A stretch of 28,743 nucleotides of DNA from REEB85 sp018971455. GTDB taxonomy: Bacteria; Pseudomonadota; Alphaproteobacteria; Acetobacterales; Acetobacteraceae. Shown piece after piece: positions 1 through 10,302 of the stretch. The stretch is from NCBI GenBank assembly GCA_028871195.1, contig JAGWNT010000047.1, positions 1 to 28,743 of the forward strand, written 5' to 3'. Position numbers and translations under genes: made by a program. The stretch's first letter is position 1; every line of letters starts with the position of its first letter. The notes beneath the pieces are model-generated. The model saw only the letters and a program-made list of their open reading frames with translations, searched no databases and was not told the DNA's origin.

Positions 1-333
1 CCAGGTGACCTTGTTCTTCTTGAACAGGAATTCCACGCCCTTGACGTTGGCCGACACCACCTCGCCCTTGCGCGCCTGCATGCGGGCGAGATCGAGCGTC
101 ACGTCGCTCACCACCACGCCGTGCTCGGCCAGGGCATGCGTCGCCGTGTGGAAATTCTCCGAGGATTGCAGCAGCGCCTTGGAGGGAATGCAGCCGACAT
201 TGAGGCAGGTGCCGCCGAGGGTGGCGCGCTTCTCCACGCAGGCCACCTTCATGCCAAGCTGGGCGGCGCGGATCGCGCACACATAGCCGCCGGGCCCGGC
301 GCCGATGATGATGACGTCAAAATTTTCGCTCAT
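1..333 (-). CDS. lpdA: Dihydrolipoyl dehydrogenase (E3), N-terminal part, cut by window edge
   Basis: The E3 flavoprotein reoxidises dihydrolipoamide of the 2-oxoglutarate dehydrogenase complex with NAD+. Only the first 111 codons are inside the window; the 3' end lies beyond base 1. The start ATG is at 333-331 and the protein opens MSENFDVIIIGAGPGGYVCA. This shows the FAD-binding GAGPGG followed by the redox-active disulfide motif GGTCLNVGCIPSK, both at their usual places. It starts 3 bases after the sucB stop, so it is the last visible gene of the suc operon. E3 may also serve other lipoyl complexes, which cannot be judged here. Confidence 0.93.
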   Translation of the reverse strand, partial: MSENFDVIIIGAGPGGYVCAIRAAQLGMKVACVEKRATLGGTCLNVGCIPSKALLQSSENFHTATHALAEHGVVVSDVTLDLARMQARKGEVVSANVKGVEFLFKKNKVTW

Positions 334-336
334 GGC

Positions 337-1575
337 CTACAACCCCAGCAGCAGGCGGCGCGGATCCTCCACACCTTCCTTGACCCGCACGAGGAAGGAG
401 ACAGCCTCCTTGCCGTCCACGATGCGGTGATCATAGGAGAGCGCCAGATACATCATCGGCCGGATTTCGACCTTGCCGCCGATCGCCATCGGGCGGTCCT
501 GGATCTTGTGCATGCCCAGAATGCCGGATTGCGGCGGGTTGAGGATGGGCGTGGACATCAGGCTGCCATAGACGCCGCCATTGGTGATGCTGAACGTGCC
601 GCCGGAGAGCTCGTCGAGCTTGAGCTGTCCGTCGCGCGCGCGGCGGCCGAAATCGCCGATCGTCTTCTCGATATCGGCAAAGCCCATCCGCTCGACGTTG
701 CGGATCACCGGCACCACCAGCCCGTTCGCGCCGCCGACGGCGATGCCCATGTGGATGAAGTGCTTGTAGACGATGTCCTCGCCATCGATCTCGGCGTTGA
801 CGGCGGGAAATTCCTGCAGGGCGGCGACGCAGGCGCGCACGAAGAACGACATGAAGCCGAGGCGGACGCCGCCATGCTTCTTCTCGAAGGCGTCCTTGTA
901 TTCGCTGCGCAGCGCCATCGCGGCCGACATGTCCACCTCGTTGAAGGTGGTCAGCATGGCGGCATTGTTCTGCGCCTCCTTCAGCCGGACGGCGATGGTG
1001 CGCCGCAGCCGCGTCATGCGCACGCGCTCCTCGCCCGGCTCGGCGTCGCGGGCGGGTTTCGCGGGGGCGGCGGCGGGGGCCGCGGCCGGGCGGTCGAGGA
1101 AGGCCAGCACGTCGCCCTTGGTCACGCGGCCATCCTTGCCGGAGCCGGCGCCGATCTCGCTCGCGGGCACGCCGCGCTCGGCGAGCAGCTTGGCGGCCGC
1201 CGGGAAGGGGGCGTGGCCCGCCGCGATGTCGGCCGGGGGGGTGGCGGGGCGGGCGACCGGGCCGGAGGTGGTGGGTGGCGGATTGACGCCAGCGGGCGGG
1301 TTGGCCGCCGGGCGCTCATGCGTCACCGGCCGGGCGCCGGCTTCGGCCACCATGCCGAGCAGGGCGCCGACCGCCACCTCCGCCCCGTCGGGGGCGAGGA
1401 TCTCGCTCAGCGTGCCGGCGACGGGCGCGCCGACCTCCACCGTCACCTTGTCGGTTTCCAGCTCGACCAGCGGCTCATCGGCCGCGACGGTCTCGCCGGC
1501 CTTCTTGATCCAGCGCGCCACCGTGGCCGTTGTCACACTCTCACCCAGCGTGGGCACTTTGATTTCGGTCGCCAT
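337..1575 (-). CDS. sucB: Dihydrolipoyllysine succinyltransferase, E2 of 2-oxoglutarate dehydrogenase
   Basis: The E2 core of the 2-oxoglutarate dehydrogenase complex transfers the succinyl group from lipoate to CoA. The 412-residue protein has the family's full length and three domains. An N-terminal lipoyl domain (about 1-76) carries the lipoylated lysine in ELETDKVTVEV (K43). A peripheral-subunit-binding domain (about 145-182, PAAAKLLAERGVPASEIGAG) is flanked by Ala/Pro-rich linkers. The C-terminal acyltransferase domain ends in SYDHRIVDGKEAV with catalytic H383 and D387. It sits 38 bases downstream of sucA and 3 bases upstream of lpd, consistent with co-transcription of the three complex subunits. 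The linkage to sucA favours 2-oxoglutarate over pyruvate or branched-chain specificity. Confidence 0.96.
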   Translation of the reverse strand: MATEIKVPTLGESVTTATVARWIKKAGETVAADEPLVELETDKVTVEVGAPVAGTLSEILAPDGAEVAVGALLGMVAEAGARPVTHERPAANPPAGVNPPPTTSGPVARPATPPADIAAGHAPFPAAAKLLAERGVPASEIGAGSGKDGRVTKGDVLAFLDRPAAAPAAAPAKPARDAEPGEERVRMTRLRRTIAVRLKEAQNNAAMLTTFNEVDMSAAMALRSEYKDAFEKKHGGVRLGFMSFFVRACVAALQEFPAVNAEIDGEDIVYKHFIHMGIAVGGANGLVVPVIRNVERMGFADIEKTIGDFGRRARDGQLKLDELSGGTFSITNGGVYGSLMSTPILNPPQSGILGMHKIQDRPMAIGGKVEIRPMMYLALSYDHRIVDGKEAVSFLVRVKEGVEDPRRLLLGL

Positions 1576-1613
1576 GGCGGCAGGTCCAGTCCTTCAGGTG
1601 GTCGGTCTAAACG

Positions 1614-4496
<2,883 letters not shown>

Positions 4497-4624
4497 GCTC
4501 ACTTCCTCATCCGATCGCGGCGCACCCGCGCGCCATGGTGGCCTTACCACCCGCCGCATTAACATAGGATATCCGCCGCGCGCGCCAGCATGGCACGGCG
4601 GCGGTCCCCTCGCCCCTGTCCAGC

Positions 4625-4776
4625 GCCGGCTGCATAGGCCGGCGCTCTTCACCTATCATCACGCCGGCTGCATAGGCCGGCGCTCTTCACCTATCATCAC
4701 ACCGGCCGCATAGGCTGGCGCTCTTCGCTTATCGTCGCACCAGCTGCATGGGCCGGCGCCCTTCGCCTAGCCCCGC
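4625..4776. repeat. Four tandem copies of a 38-bp hairpin-forming repeat between sucD and sucA
   Basis: Copies lie at 4625-4662, 4663-4700, 4701-4738 and 4739-4776. The first two are identical and the last two diverge. Each contains GCCGGC-TGCATAG-GCCGGC or a variant, which folds into a stem-loop. In copy 1 the stem extends to 9 perfect bp (4622-4630 with 4638-4646). The fourth copy runs through the sucD stop codon (4767-4769). The operon is transcribed on the minus strand, so the array would sit in the sucD-sucA spacer of the mRNA. In copy 4 both stem changes give G-U pairs in that RNA. The function is unknown; RNA processing, partial termination or transcript stabilisation are possible. Confidence 0.85.
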
Positions 4777-5642
4777 AGCGCCTTCACCATGACACTGCCC
4801 AGCGCCGCCGGGCTGTCGGCAATGTGGATGCCGGCCTCGCGCATCGCCTCGAACTTGGCCGCCGCCGTGTCGCGCCCGCCGCTGATCACCGCGCCGGCAT
4901 GGCCCATCCGCCGGCCGGGAGGCGCCGTGGCGCCGGCGATGAAGCCGACCATCGGCTTCTTCACCTTGTTGCGGGCAACGAACTCGGCGGCGTCGATCTC
5001 GCTCTGCCCGCCGATCTCGCCGATCATGATGATCGCCTGGGTCTCCTCATCGGCGAGGAACATCTCCAGCACCTCGATGAAGTCGGTGCCCTTCACCGGG
5101 TCGCCGCCGATGCCGACGCAGCTGCTCTGGCCGAGCCCGGCGGCCGTGGTCTGCGCCACCGCCTCGTAGGTCAGCGTGCCCGAGCGCGAGACGATGCCGA
5201 TGCGCCCGCGGCGGTGGATATGCCCCGGCATGATGCCGATCTTGCAGGCATCCGGCGTGATCACGCCCGGGCAGTTCGGCCCGATCAGGCGGGAGCGGGA
5301 CCCGTCGAGGGCGCGCTTCACCCGCACCATGTCGAGCACCGGAATGCCCTCGGTGATGCAGACGATGAGCGGGATCTCGGCGTCGATCGCCTCCAGGATG
5401 GCGTCCGCGGCAAAGGGCGGCGGCACGTAGATGCCGGTGGCCGTGGCGCCGGTGCGTGCCACCGCCTCGGCCACCGTGTCGAACACCGGCAGGCCGAGAT
5501 GGGTGGTGCCGCCCTTGCCGGGGGTCACGCCGCCCATCACCTTGGTGCCGTAGGCGATCGCCTGCTCGGAATGGAAGGTGCCCTGCGCGCCGGTGAAGCC
5601 CTGGGTGATCACCCGTGTATTGGCATCGACGAGAACAGCCAT
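4767..5642 (-). CDS. sucD: Succinyl-CoA ligase (ADP-forming), alpha subunit
   Basis: The alpha subunit of succinyl-CoA synthetase binds CoA and carries the phosphohistidine in the succinyl-CoA to succinate step. The protein has 291 residues (E. coli about 289). Its start, MAVLVDANTRVITQGFTGAQ, aligns with the E. coli N-terminus, so the ATG at 5642 is chosen over the GTG one codon upstream. AGGAGG precedes the ATG. The CoA-binding segment GGVTPGKGGTTHLGLPVF and the phosphohistidine motif GRRMGHAGAVISGG (H248) are present. The ATG shares one base with the sucC stop (TGATG), so translation is probably coupled. The 3' end overlaps the fourth hairpin repeat. Confidence 0.96.
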   Translation of the reverse strand: MAVLVDANTRVITQGFTGAQGTFHSEQAIAYGTKVMGGVTPGKGGTTHLGLPVFDTVAEAVARTGATATGIYVPPPFAADAILEAIDAEIPLIVCITEGIPVLDMVRVKRALDGSRSRLIGPNCPGVITPDACKIGIMPGHIHRRGRIGIVSRSGTLTYEAVAQTTAAGLGQSSCVGIGGDPVKGTDFIEVLEMFLADEETQAIIMIGEIGGQSEIDAAEFVARNKVKKPMVGFIAGATAPPGRRMGHAGAVISGGRDTAAAKFEAMREAGIHIADSPAALGSVMVKALRG

Positions 5643-6838
5643 CACGCGGCCTCCTGCACGGCCTTGACCACTTTTTCAGCGGCATCGGCGAGGTTGTCGG
5701 CCGAGATGATCGGCAATCCGGATTTGGCCATGATCTCCTTGCCCAGCGCCACGTTGGTGCCCTCGAGACGCACCACCAGCGGCACGCTGAGCGAGACCTC
5801 GCGCGCGGCGGCCACCACGCCTTCGGCGATCACGTCGCAGCGCATGATGCCGCCGAAGATGTTGACCAGGATGCCCTCCACATGGGGGTCGGACAGGATG
5901 ATCTTGAACGCCGCCGTCACGCGCTCCTTGGTGGCGCCGCCGCCGACATCGAGGAAGTTGGCGGGGGAGGAGCCATAGAGCTTGATGATGTCCATGGTTG
6001 CCATGGCCAGGCCCGCGCCGTTGACCATGCAGCCGATGACGCCGTCGAGCGCCACGTAGTTCAGGCTGTGCCGGGCGGCCTCCAGCTCCTTGGGGTCCTC
6101 CTCGGCCTCGTCGCGCAGCTTCTCCACCTCGGGGTGGCGATAGAGCGCGTTGTCGTCGAAGCTCATCTTGGCGTCCAGCGCCACCACATCGCCCGCACCC
6201 GTCACCACCAGCGGGTTGATTTCCACGATGGCGCAGTCGAGATCGACGAAGGCCTTGTACAGGGCTTCGACGAAGCGGCCGAAGGCGGCGATCTGCCGGC
6301 CCTTCAGCCCGAGCGCGAAGCCAAGCTTGCGGGCATGGAACGGCCACACCCCGGCCGCCGGATCGATGGCGACGCGAAGGATCTTCTCGGGATGGTGCTC
6401 GGCCACCTCCTCGATCTCCATGCCGCCCTCGGTGGAGGCCATGATCGTCACCCGCGCGGTGGCGCGATCGACCAGCAGCGAGAGATAGAGCTCGCGCGCG
6501 ATATCGCAGCCGGCCTCGACATAGACGCGGTTGACGCGCCGGCCGGCCGGCCCGGTCTGCTTGGTGACCAGCGTATGGCCGATCATCGCCTCGGCGGCGG
6601 CGCGCACCTCGTCGGCCGATCTGGCCAGCCGCACGCCGCCCTTGCCCTGCGCGTCATCGGCAAAGCGCCCGGCGCCGCGGCCGCCGGCATGGATCTGCGA
6701 TTTCACCACATAGACCGGCCCGGGCAGCTTGCCGGCCGCCGCCGCGGCTTCGTCCGGCGTCCAGGCGACATGGCCGTCGAGCACGGCGACGCCGTAGGTC
6801 TTCAGCAGTTCCTTGGCCTGGTATTCGTGAATATTCAT
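5642..6838 (-). CDS. sucC: Succinyl-CoA ligase, beta subunit
   Basis: The beta subunit of succinyl-CoA synthetase provides the nucleotide-binding ATP-grasp domain and the succinate site. At 398 residues it has full family length. It opens MNIHEYQAKELLKTYGV, the conserved start of SucC. The ATP-grasp part includes AIVEINPLVVT, and the C-terminal ligase domain has NGAGLAMATMDIIKLYG, FLDVGGGA and VNIFGGIMRCD. Its ATG shares a base with the mdh stop (TAATG), and its stop overlaps the sucD start. This gives a tightly packed mdh-sucC-sucD unit suited to equimolar subunit production. Confidence 0.96.
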   Translation of the reverse strand: MNIHEYQAKELLKTYGVAVLDGHVAWTPDEAAAAAGKLPGPVYVVKSQIHAGGRGAGRFADDAQGKGGVRLARSADEVRAAAEAMIGHTLVTKQTGPAGRRVNRVYVEAGCDIARELYLSLLVDRATARVTIMASTEGGMEIEEVAEHHPEKILRVAIDPAAGVWPFHARKLGFALGLKGRQIAAFGRFVEALYKAFVDLDCAIVEINPLVVTGAGDVVALDAKMSFDDNALYRHPEVEKLRDEAEEDPKELEAARHSLNYVALDGVIGCMVNGAGLAMATMDIIKLYGSSPANFLDVGGGATKERVTAAFKIILSDPHVEGILVNIFGGIMRCDVIAEGVVAAAREVSLSVPLVVRLEGTNVALGKEIMAKSGLPIISADNLADAAEKVVKAVQEAA

Positions 6839-7791
6839 TACACACCCAGCTTCTTGAAGGCCTCGATGAGGCCCTGCACGGCGGCGCAGGACTTGTCGAA
6901 GGCTTCCTTCTCGGCCGGCTCGAACGCCACCTCGACGATCTTCTCCACGCCGTTGCGCCCGATCACGGCCGGCACGCCGACATACATGTCCTTCAGGCCG
7001 TACTCGCCATTGAGCTTCACCGCGCAGGGCAGCACCCGGCGCTTGTCGTGCAGATAGGCCTCGGCCATGGCAATGGCGCTCGCCGCCGGGGCGTAGAAGG
7101 CGCTGCCCTTCTCGAGCAGCTTGACGATCTCGCCGCCGCCATTGGCGGTGCGCTCGCAGATCGCATCGATGCGCGCCTGGGTGGTCCAGCCCATCTTGAT
7201 GAGGTCGGGCACCGGAATGCCGGCCACCGTGGAATAGCGCGTCAGCGGCACCATCGTGTCGCCATGTCCGCCCAGCACGAAGGCGGTGACGTCCTCGACC
7301 GAGACGTTGAACTCATGGGCCAGGAACAGGCGGAAGCGGCTGCTGTCGAGCACGCCCGCCATGCCGACCACCTTGTTGGCGGGCAGGCCGGATTTCTGCT
7401 GCATCACCCACACCATGACGTCGAGCGGGTTGGTGATGACGATGACGAAGGCATCCGGGCAATGCGTCCGGATGCCGTCGGCGACCTGGGCGATGACGCC
7501 GGCATTCTTGGTCAGCAGATCGTCGCGGCTCATGCCCGGCATGCGCGGGAAGCCGGCGGTGACGATCACCACGTCCGACCCGGCGATGGCCGCATAGTCC
7601 GAGCCGCCGGTCATGGCGCTGTCGAAGCCGTCCACCGGACCCGATTGCATGATGTCGAGCGCCTTGCCCGCGGCAACCCCCCCGAACACGTCGAACAGGA
7701 CGACGTCGCCCAGCTCCTTGAGCCCGATCAGATGGGCGAGCGTGCCGCCGATATTGCCGGCGCCGATCAGGGCGATCTTGTTGCGTGCCAT
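6838..7791 (-). CDS. mdh: Malate dehydrogenase (LDH-like, NAD-dependent)
   Basis: This enzyme oxidises malate to oxaloacetate with NAD+ in the TCA cycle. The 317-residue protein belongs to the lactate dehydrogenase-like malate dehydrogenases of alphaproteobacteria. The Rossmann motif GAGNIGG is at 10-16. The substrate loop FPRMPGMSRDD has R83 and R89. TNPLDVMVW, LDSSRFR (D149, R152) and the catalytic histidine in GGHGDTMVP (H176) are all present. The arginine at 83 (glutamine in lactate dehydrogenases) supports malate specificity. It is the first gene of the suc operon, and the operon promoter should lie in the 164 bases upstream (7792-7955). No canonical -35/-10 pair was found there. Confidence 0.96.
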   Translation of the reverse strand: MARNKIALIGAGNIGGTLAHLIGLKELGDVVLFDVFGGVAAGKALDIMQSGPVDGFDSAMTGGSDYAAIAGSDVVIVTAGFPRMPGMSRDDLLTKNAGVIAQVADGIRTHCPDAFVIVITNPLDVMVWVMQQKSGLPANKVVGMAGVLDSSRFRLFLAHEFNVSVEDVTAFVLGGHGDTMVPLTRYSTVAGIPVPDLIKMGWTTQARIDAICERTANGGGEIVKLLEKGSAFYAPAASAIAMAEAYLHDKRRVLPCAVKLNGEYGLKDMYVGVPAVIGRNGVEKIVEVAFEPAEKEAFDKSCAAVQGLIEAFKKLGV

Positions 7792-7838
7792 GGGAGGATC
7801 CTTAACCGCGGGGCCGAGGCCGGGGCCGACTGGAATAT

Positions 7839-7854
7839 CGTTTCAAGGGAAACG
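7839..7854. promoter_or_regulatory. Perfect inverted repeat upstream of mdh, possible operator
   Basis: CGTTTC-AAGG-GAAACG is a perfect 6-bp inverted repeat with a 4-base spacer. It lies 48 bases upstream of the mdh start, in the short space between zapE and the TCA-cycle operon. Its position fits an operator or a small 5'-leader hairpin of the mdh-suc transcript. No regulator is identified, and a chance occurrence is possible. Confidence 0.3.
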
Positions 7855-7955
7855 CCGCCCGCCGAGCACCCGGCCGCCCAGATTGGCCGCCCGGAAGGCG
7901 AGGCTTGCTAGCCCATTGCCGCCACAGGGGCAAGACGCGCGGCGCGCGGCTGCCA

Positions 7956-9155
7956 TCAGGTCAGGTGCGGCAGCTCCAGATAGGCCTGGCTCTGCATCTC
8001 CTCCAGTCGCGAGGCGGTGCGCTCGAAGGCGCGGGCGCCCTCGCCGCGCTGGTAGAGCTGATCGGGCATCGCCTCGGCGGAGGCGACCAATTTCACACGA
8101 TGATCATAAAGCGCATCGATCAGCACGATGAACCGCCGCGCCTCGTCGTAATTGTCGGGCGACAGGCGTGGCACGCCGTCCAGCACGAGGGCGTGGAAAT
8201 GCGTCGCCAGCGCCAGGTAGTCGCCCGGCCCCAGCGGCATGCCGCACAGCGCATGAAAGTCGAACCGCGCCACGCCTTCGGCGGCCAGCGGCACCACCAC
8301 CTTACGCCCGGTGACGATCAGCGTCGCCGCCCGCGCCGGCGCGTGGCCGGTCAAGGCGGCGAAGGCGCCATCGAGCGCGCGCTCGGCGCGCCGGTCGGCC
8401 GGCACGTGCCAGGTCGCCATGCCGTGCAGGCGGGCGCGGCGGTAATCCCGCCCCGCCTCGATCGCCAGCACGTCGAGATTCTGCTTGATCAGCGCGATGA
8501 ACGGCAGGAACGCGTCCCGCCCCGGCTGGCCCCGGAACAGATCGTCCGGCGCCGTGTTCGACGTCGCCACGACCACCACCCCGCGCTCGAAAAGTGCTTC
8601 GAACAGCCGGCCGAGGATCATCGCATCGGCGATGTCGTTGACCTGGAACTCGTCGAAGCAGAGCAGCGCCGCCTCGCCGGCGATGGCGTCGGCGAGCGGC
8701 GGAATGGGGTCGTCGGCGCCGGGATTGGCCTGCCGCCAGGCGAAGATGCGGGCATGGGCATCCTGCATGAAGCGATGGAAATGAATGCGCCGCTTGCGCC
8801 GGACGTCGGCGGTGGCGAAGAACAGGTCCATCAGCATGGATTTGCCGCGGCCGACCTCGCCCATCAGGTACAGCCCGTTGGCGCGCGCGTCGTCGGCTCC
8901 CTCGGCCGGCTTGCGGCGCAGAAAGCGGGCGAGCAGGCCGGATCGCGCGCGGGCCGGCATCGGCTCGGGATCGTAGCCGCGCAGCTTCAGCCACAGCCCC
9001 TGCAGCCGCTCGGCGGCCATCAGCTGGGCGGGGTCGGCGGCCAGATGTCCCTCGGCGACGCGCGCGCGATAGGCCGGCAACGGTCCTTCGGCACGCACCG
9101 CCGGGGCGAGCGGCGCGGGGTCGGTGGTGGGGGGGGCGGGGGAGAGCGCGTCCAT
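7956..9155 (-). CDS. zapE: Cell division protein ZapE (AFG1-like P-loop ATPase)
   Basis: ZapE is an AFG1/LACE1-type ATPase that associates with the Z-ring in proteobacteria. The 399-residue protein shows Walker A GEVGRGKSML at 99-108, with the preceding LYLM. Walker B is LLCFDEFQVNDIADA (DE at 167-168), characteristic of this family. HFHRFMQDAHARI and VATSNTAPDDLF (sensor region) also match. The first 25 residues are a Pro/Ala-rich extension containing an 8-base G/C homopolymer (9129-9136). The family core starts near PLPAYRARVAEG, so the true start could be slightly downstream. It lies upstream of mdh on the same strand, but the 164-base gap makes a shared transcript uncertain. Confidence 0.93.
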   Translation of the reverse strand: MDALSPAPPTTDPAPLAPAVRAEGPLPAYRARVAEGHLAADPAQLMAAERLQGLWLKLRGYDPEPMPARARSGLLARFLRRKPAEGADDARANGLYLMGEVGRGKSMLMDLFFATADVRRKRRIHFHRFMQDAHARIFAWRQANPGADDPIPPLADAIAGEAALLCFDEFQVNDIADAMILGRLFEALFERGVVVVATSNTAPDDLFRGQPGRDAFLPFIALIKQNLDVLAIEAGRDYRRARLHGMATWHVPADRRAERALDGAFAALTGHAPARAATLIVTGRKVVVPLAAEGVARFDFHALCGMPLGPGDYLALATHFHALVLDGVPRLSPDNYDEARRFIVLIDALYDHRVKLVASAEAMPDQLYQRGEGARAFERTASRLEEMQSQAYLELPHLT

Positions 9156-9242
9156 GCGGGGTCGCGATTAGCCTGATTTTCTGCCAAGTGGAACCGTCCG
9201 GGCGCCGGCGCTATATTGGCGCCACTGCCGAGGACCCGCCCC

Positions 9243-9875
9243 ATGATCGAACTGGACTATGCGGCACTGGCGGCCCTGCCGGTCGCCGAGACGCCGTTCC
9301 GCCATATCGTGCTGCGCCATTTCGTGCCGCCGGCCGCGCTGGCCGAGGTGGTGGCTGGCGTGCCGCCGATCGCCCGCGGCGGCTCCTTCCCGACCGGCTC
9401 GCTGCGCCTCGGGCCGGCCGCCAGGGCGCTGATCGAGGAGCTCGAGGGCCCGCGCTTCCGCGCGGCCGTTGCGGAGAAATTCGACCTCGACCTCGACCAG
9501 GCGCCGACCATGGTGACGCTGCGCGGGCGTTCGCGCGAGAAGGATGGGCGCATCCACTGCGACTCCACCGCCAAGCGCGTCACCGTGCTGCTCTACCTCA
9601 ACCAGGCCCAGGAGTCCTGGGCGCGGCAGGAGGGCTGCTTGCGCCTGTTGCGCGGCCCGTCCGATATCGAGAATTATGCGGTCGAGGTGCCGCCGGTGGA
9701 CGGCACGCTGCTGATCTTCCCCAATGGTCCGAACACCTGGCACGGCCACCGGCAATTCGTCGGCCCGCGCACCGTGGTGCAGCTCAATTACATGACCGAG
9801 GACAGCGCGGCCCGGTCCGAGTTGCGCCGCCACCGCATCTCCGCCTTCCTCAAACGCCTGGCGCCGGCAGCCTGA
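9243..9875 (+). CDS. Fe(II)/2-oxoglutarate-dependent oxygenase family protein
   Basis: A 210-residue double-stranded beta-helix oxygenase. The iron-binding triad is visible as HxD in RIHCDSTAKRVTVLLYLN (H105, D107) and the distal histidine in WHGHRQF (H167). R176 in GPRTVVQLNY is suitably placed to bind the 2-oxoglutarate carboxylate. This layout matches the prolyl-4-hydroxylase-like 2OG-Fe(II) superfamily, but the substrate cannot be predicted. The ATG at 9243 is used; an in-frame ATG 27 bases upstream is possible but would add an unconserved-looking MAPLPRTRP. It is divergent from zapE, with starts 87 bases apart. No pathway partner is evident nearby. Confidence 0.8.
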   Translation: MIELDYAALAALPVAETPFRHIVLRHFVPPAALAEVVAGVPPIARGGSFPTGSLRLGPAARALIEELEGPRFRAAVAEKFDLDLDQAPTMVTLRGRSREKDGRIHCDSTAKRVTVLLYLNQAQESWARQEGCLRLLRGPSDIENYAVEVPPVDGTLLIFPNGPNTWHGHRQFVGPRTVVQLNYMTEDSAARSELRRHRISAFLKRLAPAA

Positions 9876-10080
9876 AGCCGCCCTGCGGCGCGCCCGGCAG
9901 GCGGCGGCGCGCGCCCGGCCGCGGTACCGGGCGGGGCTGCGGCGCACCCACGCGCAGCCGCATGGCGGGCGGCACGCCGAATTGCGGGTCCCGGCCGAGA
10001 AACAGCGCCTCGATCACCGCGCGCGGCGCGCCCAGGGCGAACGCGTCGGACTCGTACAATTCCTTGATAAGCTGTGCCAT
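9850..10080 (-). CDS. Hypothetical small protein, doubtful
   Basis: A 76-residue frame beginning MAQLIKELYESDAFALGAPR. The first ~45 residues look protein-like (amphipathic start, PRAVIEALFLGRDPQFGVPP). The remainder is Arg/Pro/Gly-rich low-complexity sequence typical of a chance frame in GC-rich DNA. An AGGA lies only 3 bases before the ATG. The frame continues upstream to an ATG at 10221 without clear ribosome-binding sites. Its 3' end overlaps the end of the convergent oxygenase gene by 26 bases. I recognise no family. It may be a real small gene or simply unoccupied intergenic DNA. Confidence 0.35.
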   Translation of the reverse strand: MAQLIKELYESDAFALGAPRAVIEALFLGRDPQFGVPPAMRLRVGAPQPRPVPRPGARRRLPGAPQGGFRLPAPGV

Positions 10081-10302
10081 ATGTCCTGCCGCGTCCTTGT
10101 CGCTGCGGTCGTTCCTCGATCCGCCGGACGCCGCCCCAAGCGGCACCCGACACGCCTCAAATCGCAGATTTTCCATCAAGGTTATGTTAAGAAACGCCAA
10201 TTGCGGTAAAATTAACAACAATCTCGATTATTGGGACGTTTCTCCGCCCTTGCCGCCGCGACCCACCCTGCGCACACTCCGCCGGCACAAACGGAGTGGA
10301 GC
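10081..10302. other. AT-rich intergenic stretch upstream of the hydroxyacid dehydrogenase
   Basis: Together with the doubtful small ORF, this completes a ~430-base space without a confident gene. Bases about 10165-10240 are distinctly AT-rich compared with the rest of the window, with runs such as GTTATGTTAAGAAA and GGTAAAATTAACAACAA. That is what a promoter region looks like in high-GC alphaproteobacterial DNA. It presumably drives the plus-strand dehydrogenase and perhaps the minus-strand small ORF. No consensus -35/-10 pair with correct spacing was identified. Confidence 0.4.

Noticed and set aside
4625..4776. Tandem repeats considered as a CRISPR array
   Set aside because: The units are directly adjacent with no unique spacers, and no cas genes are present.
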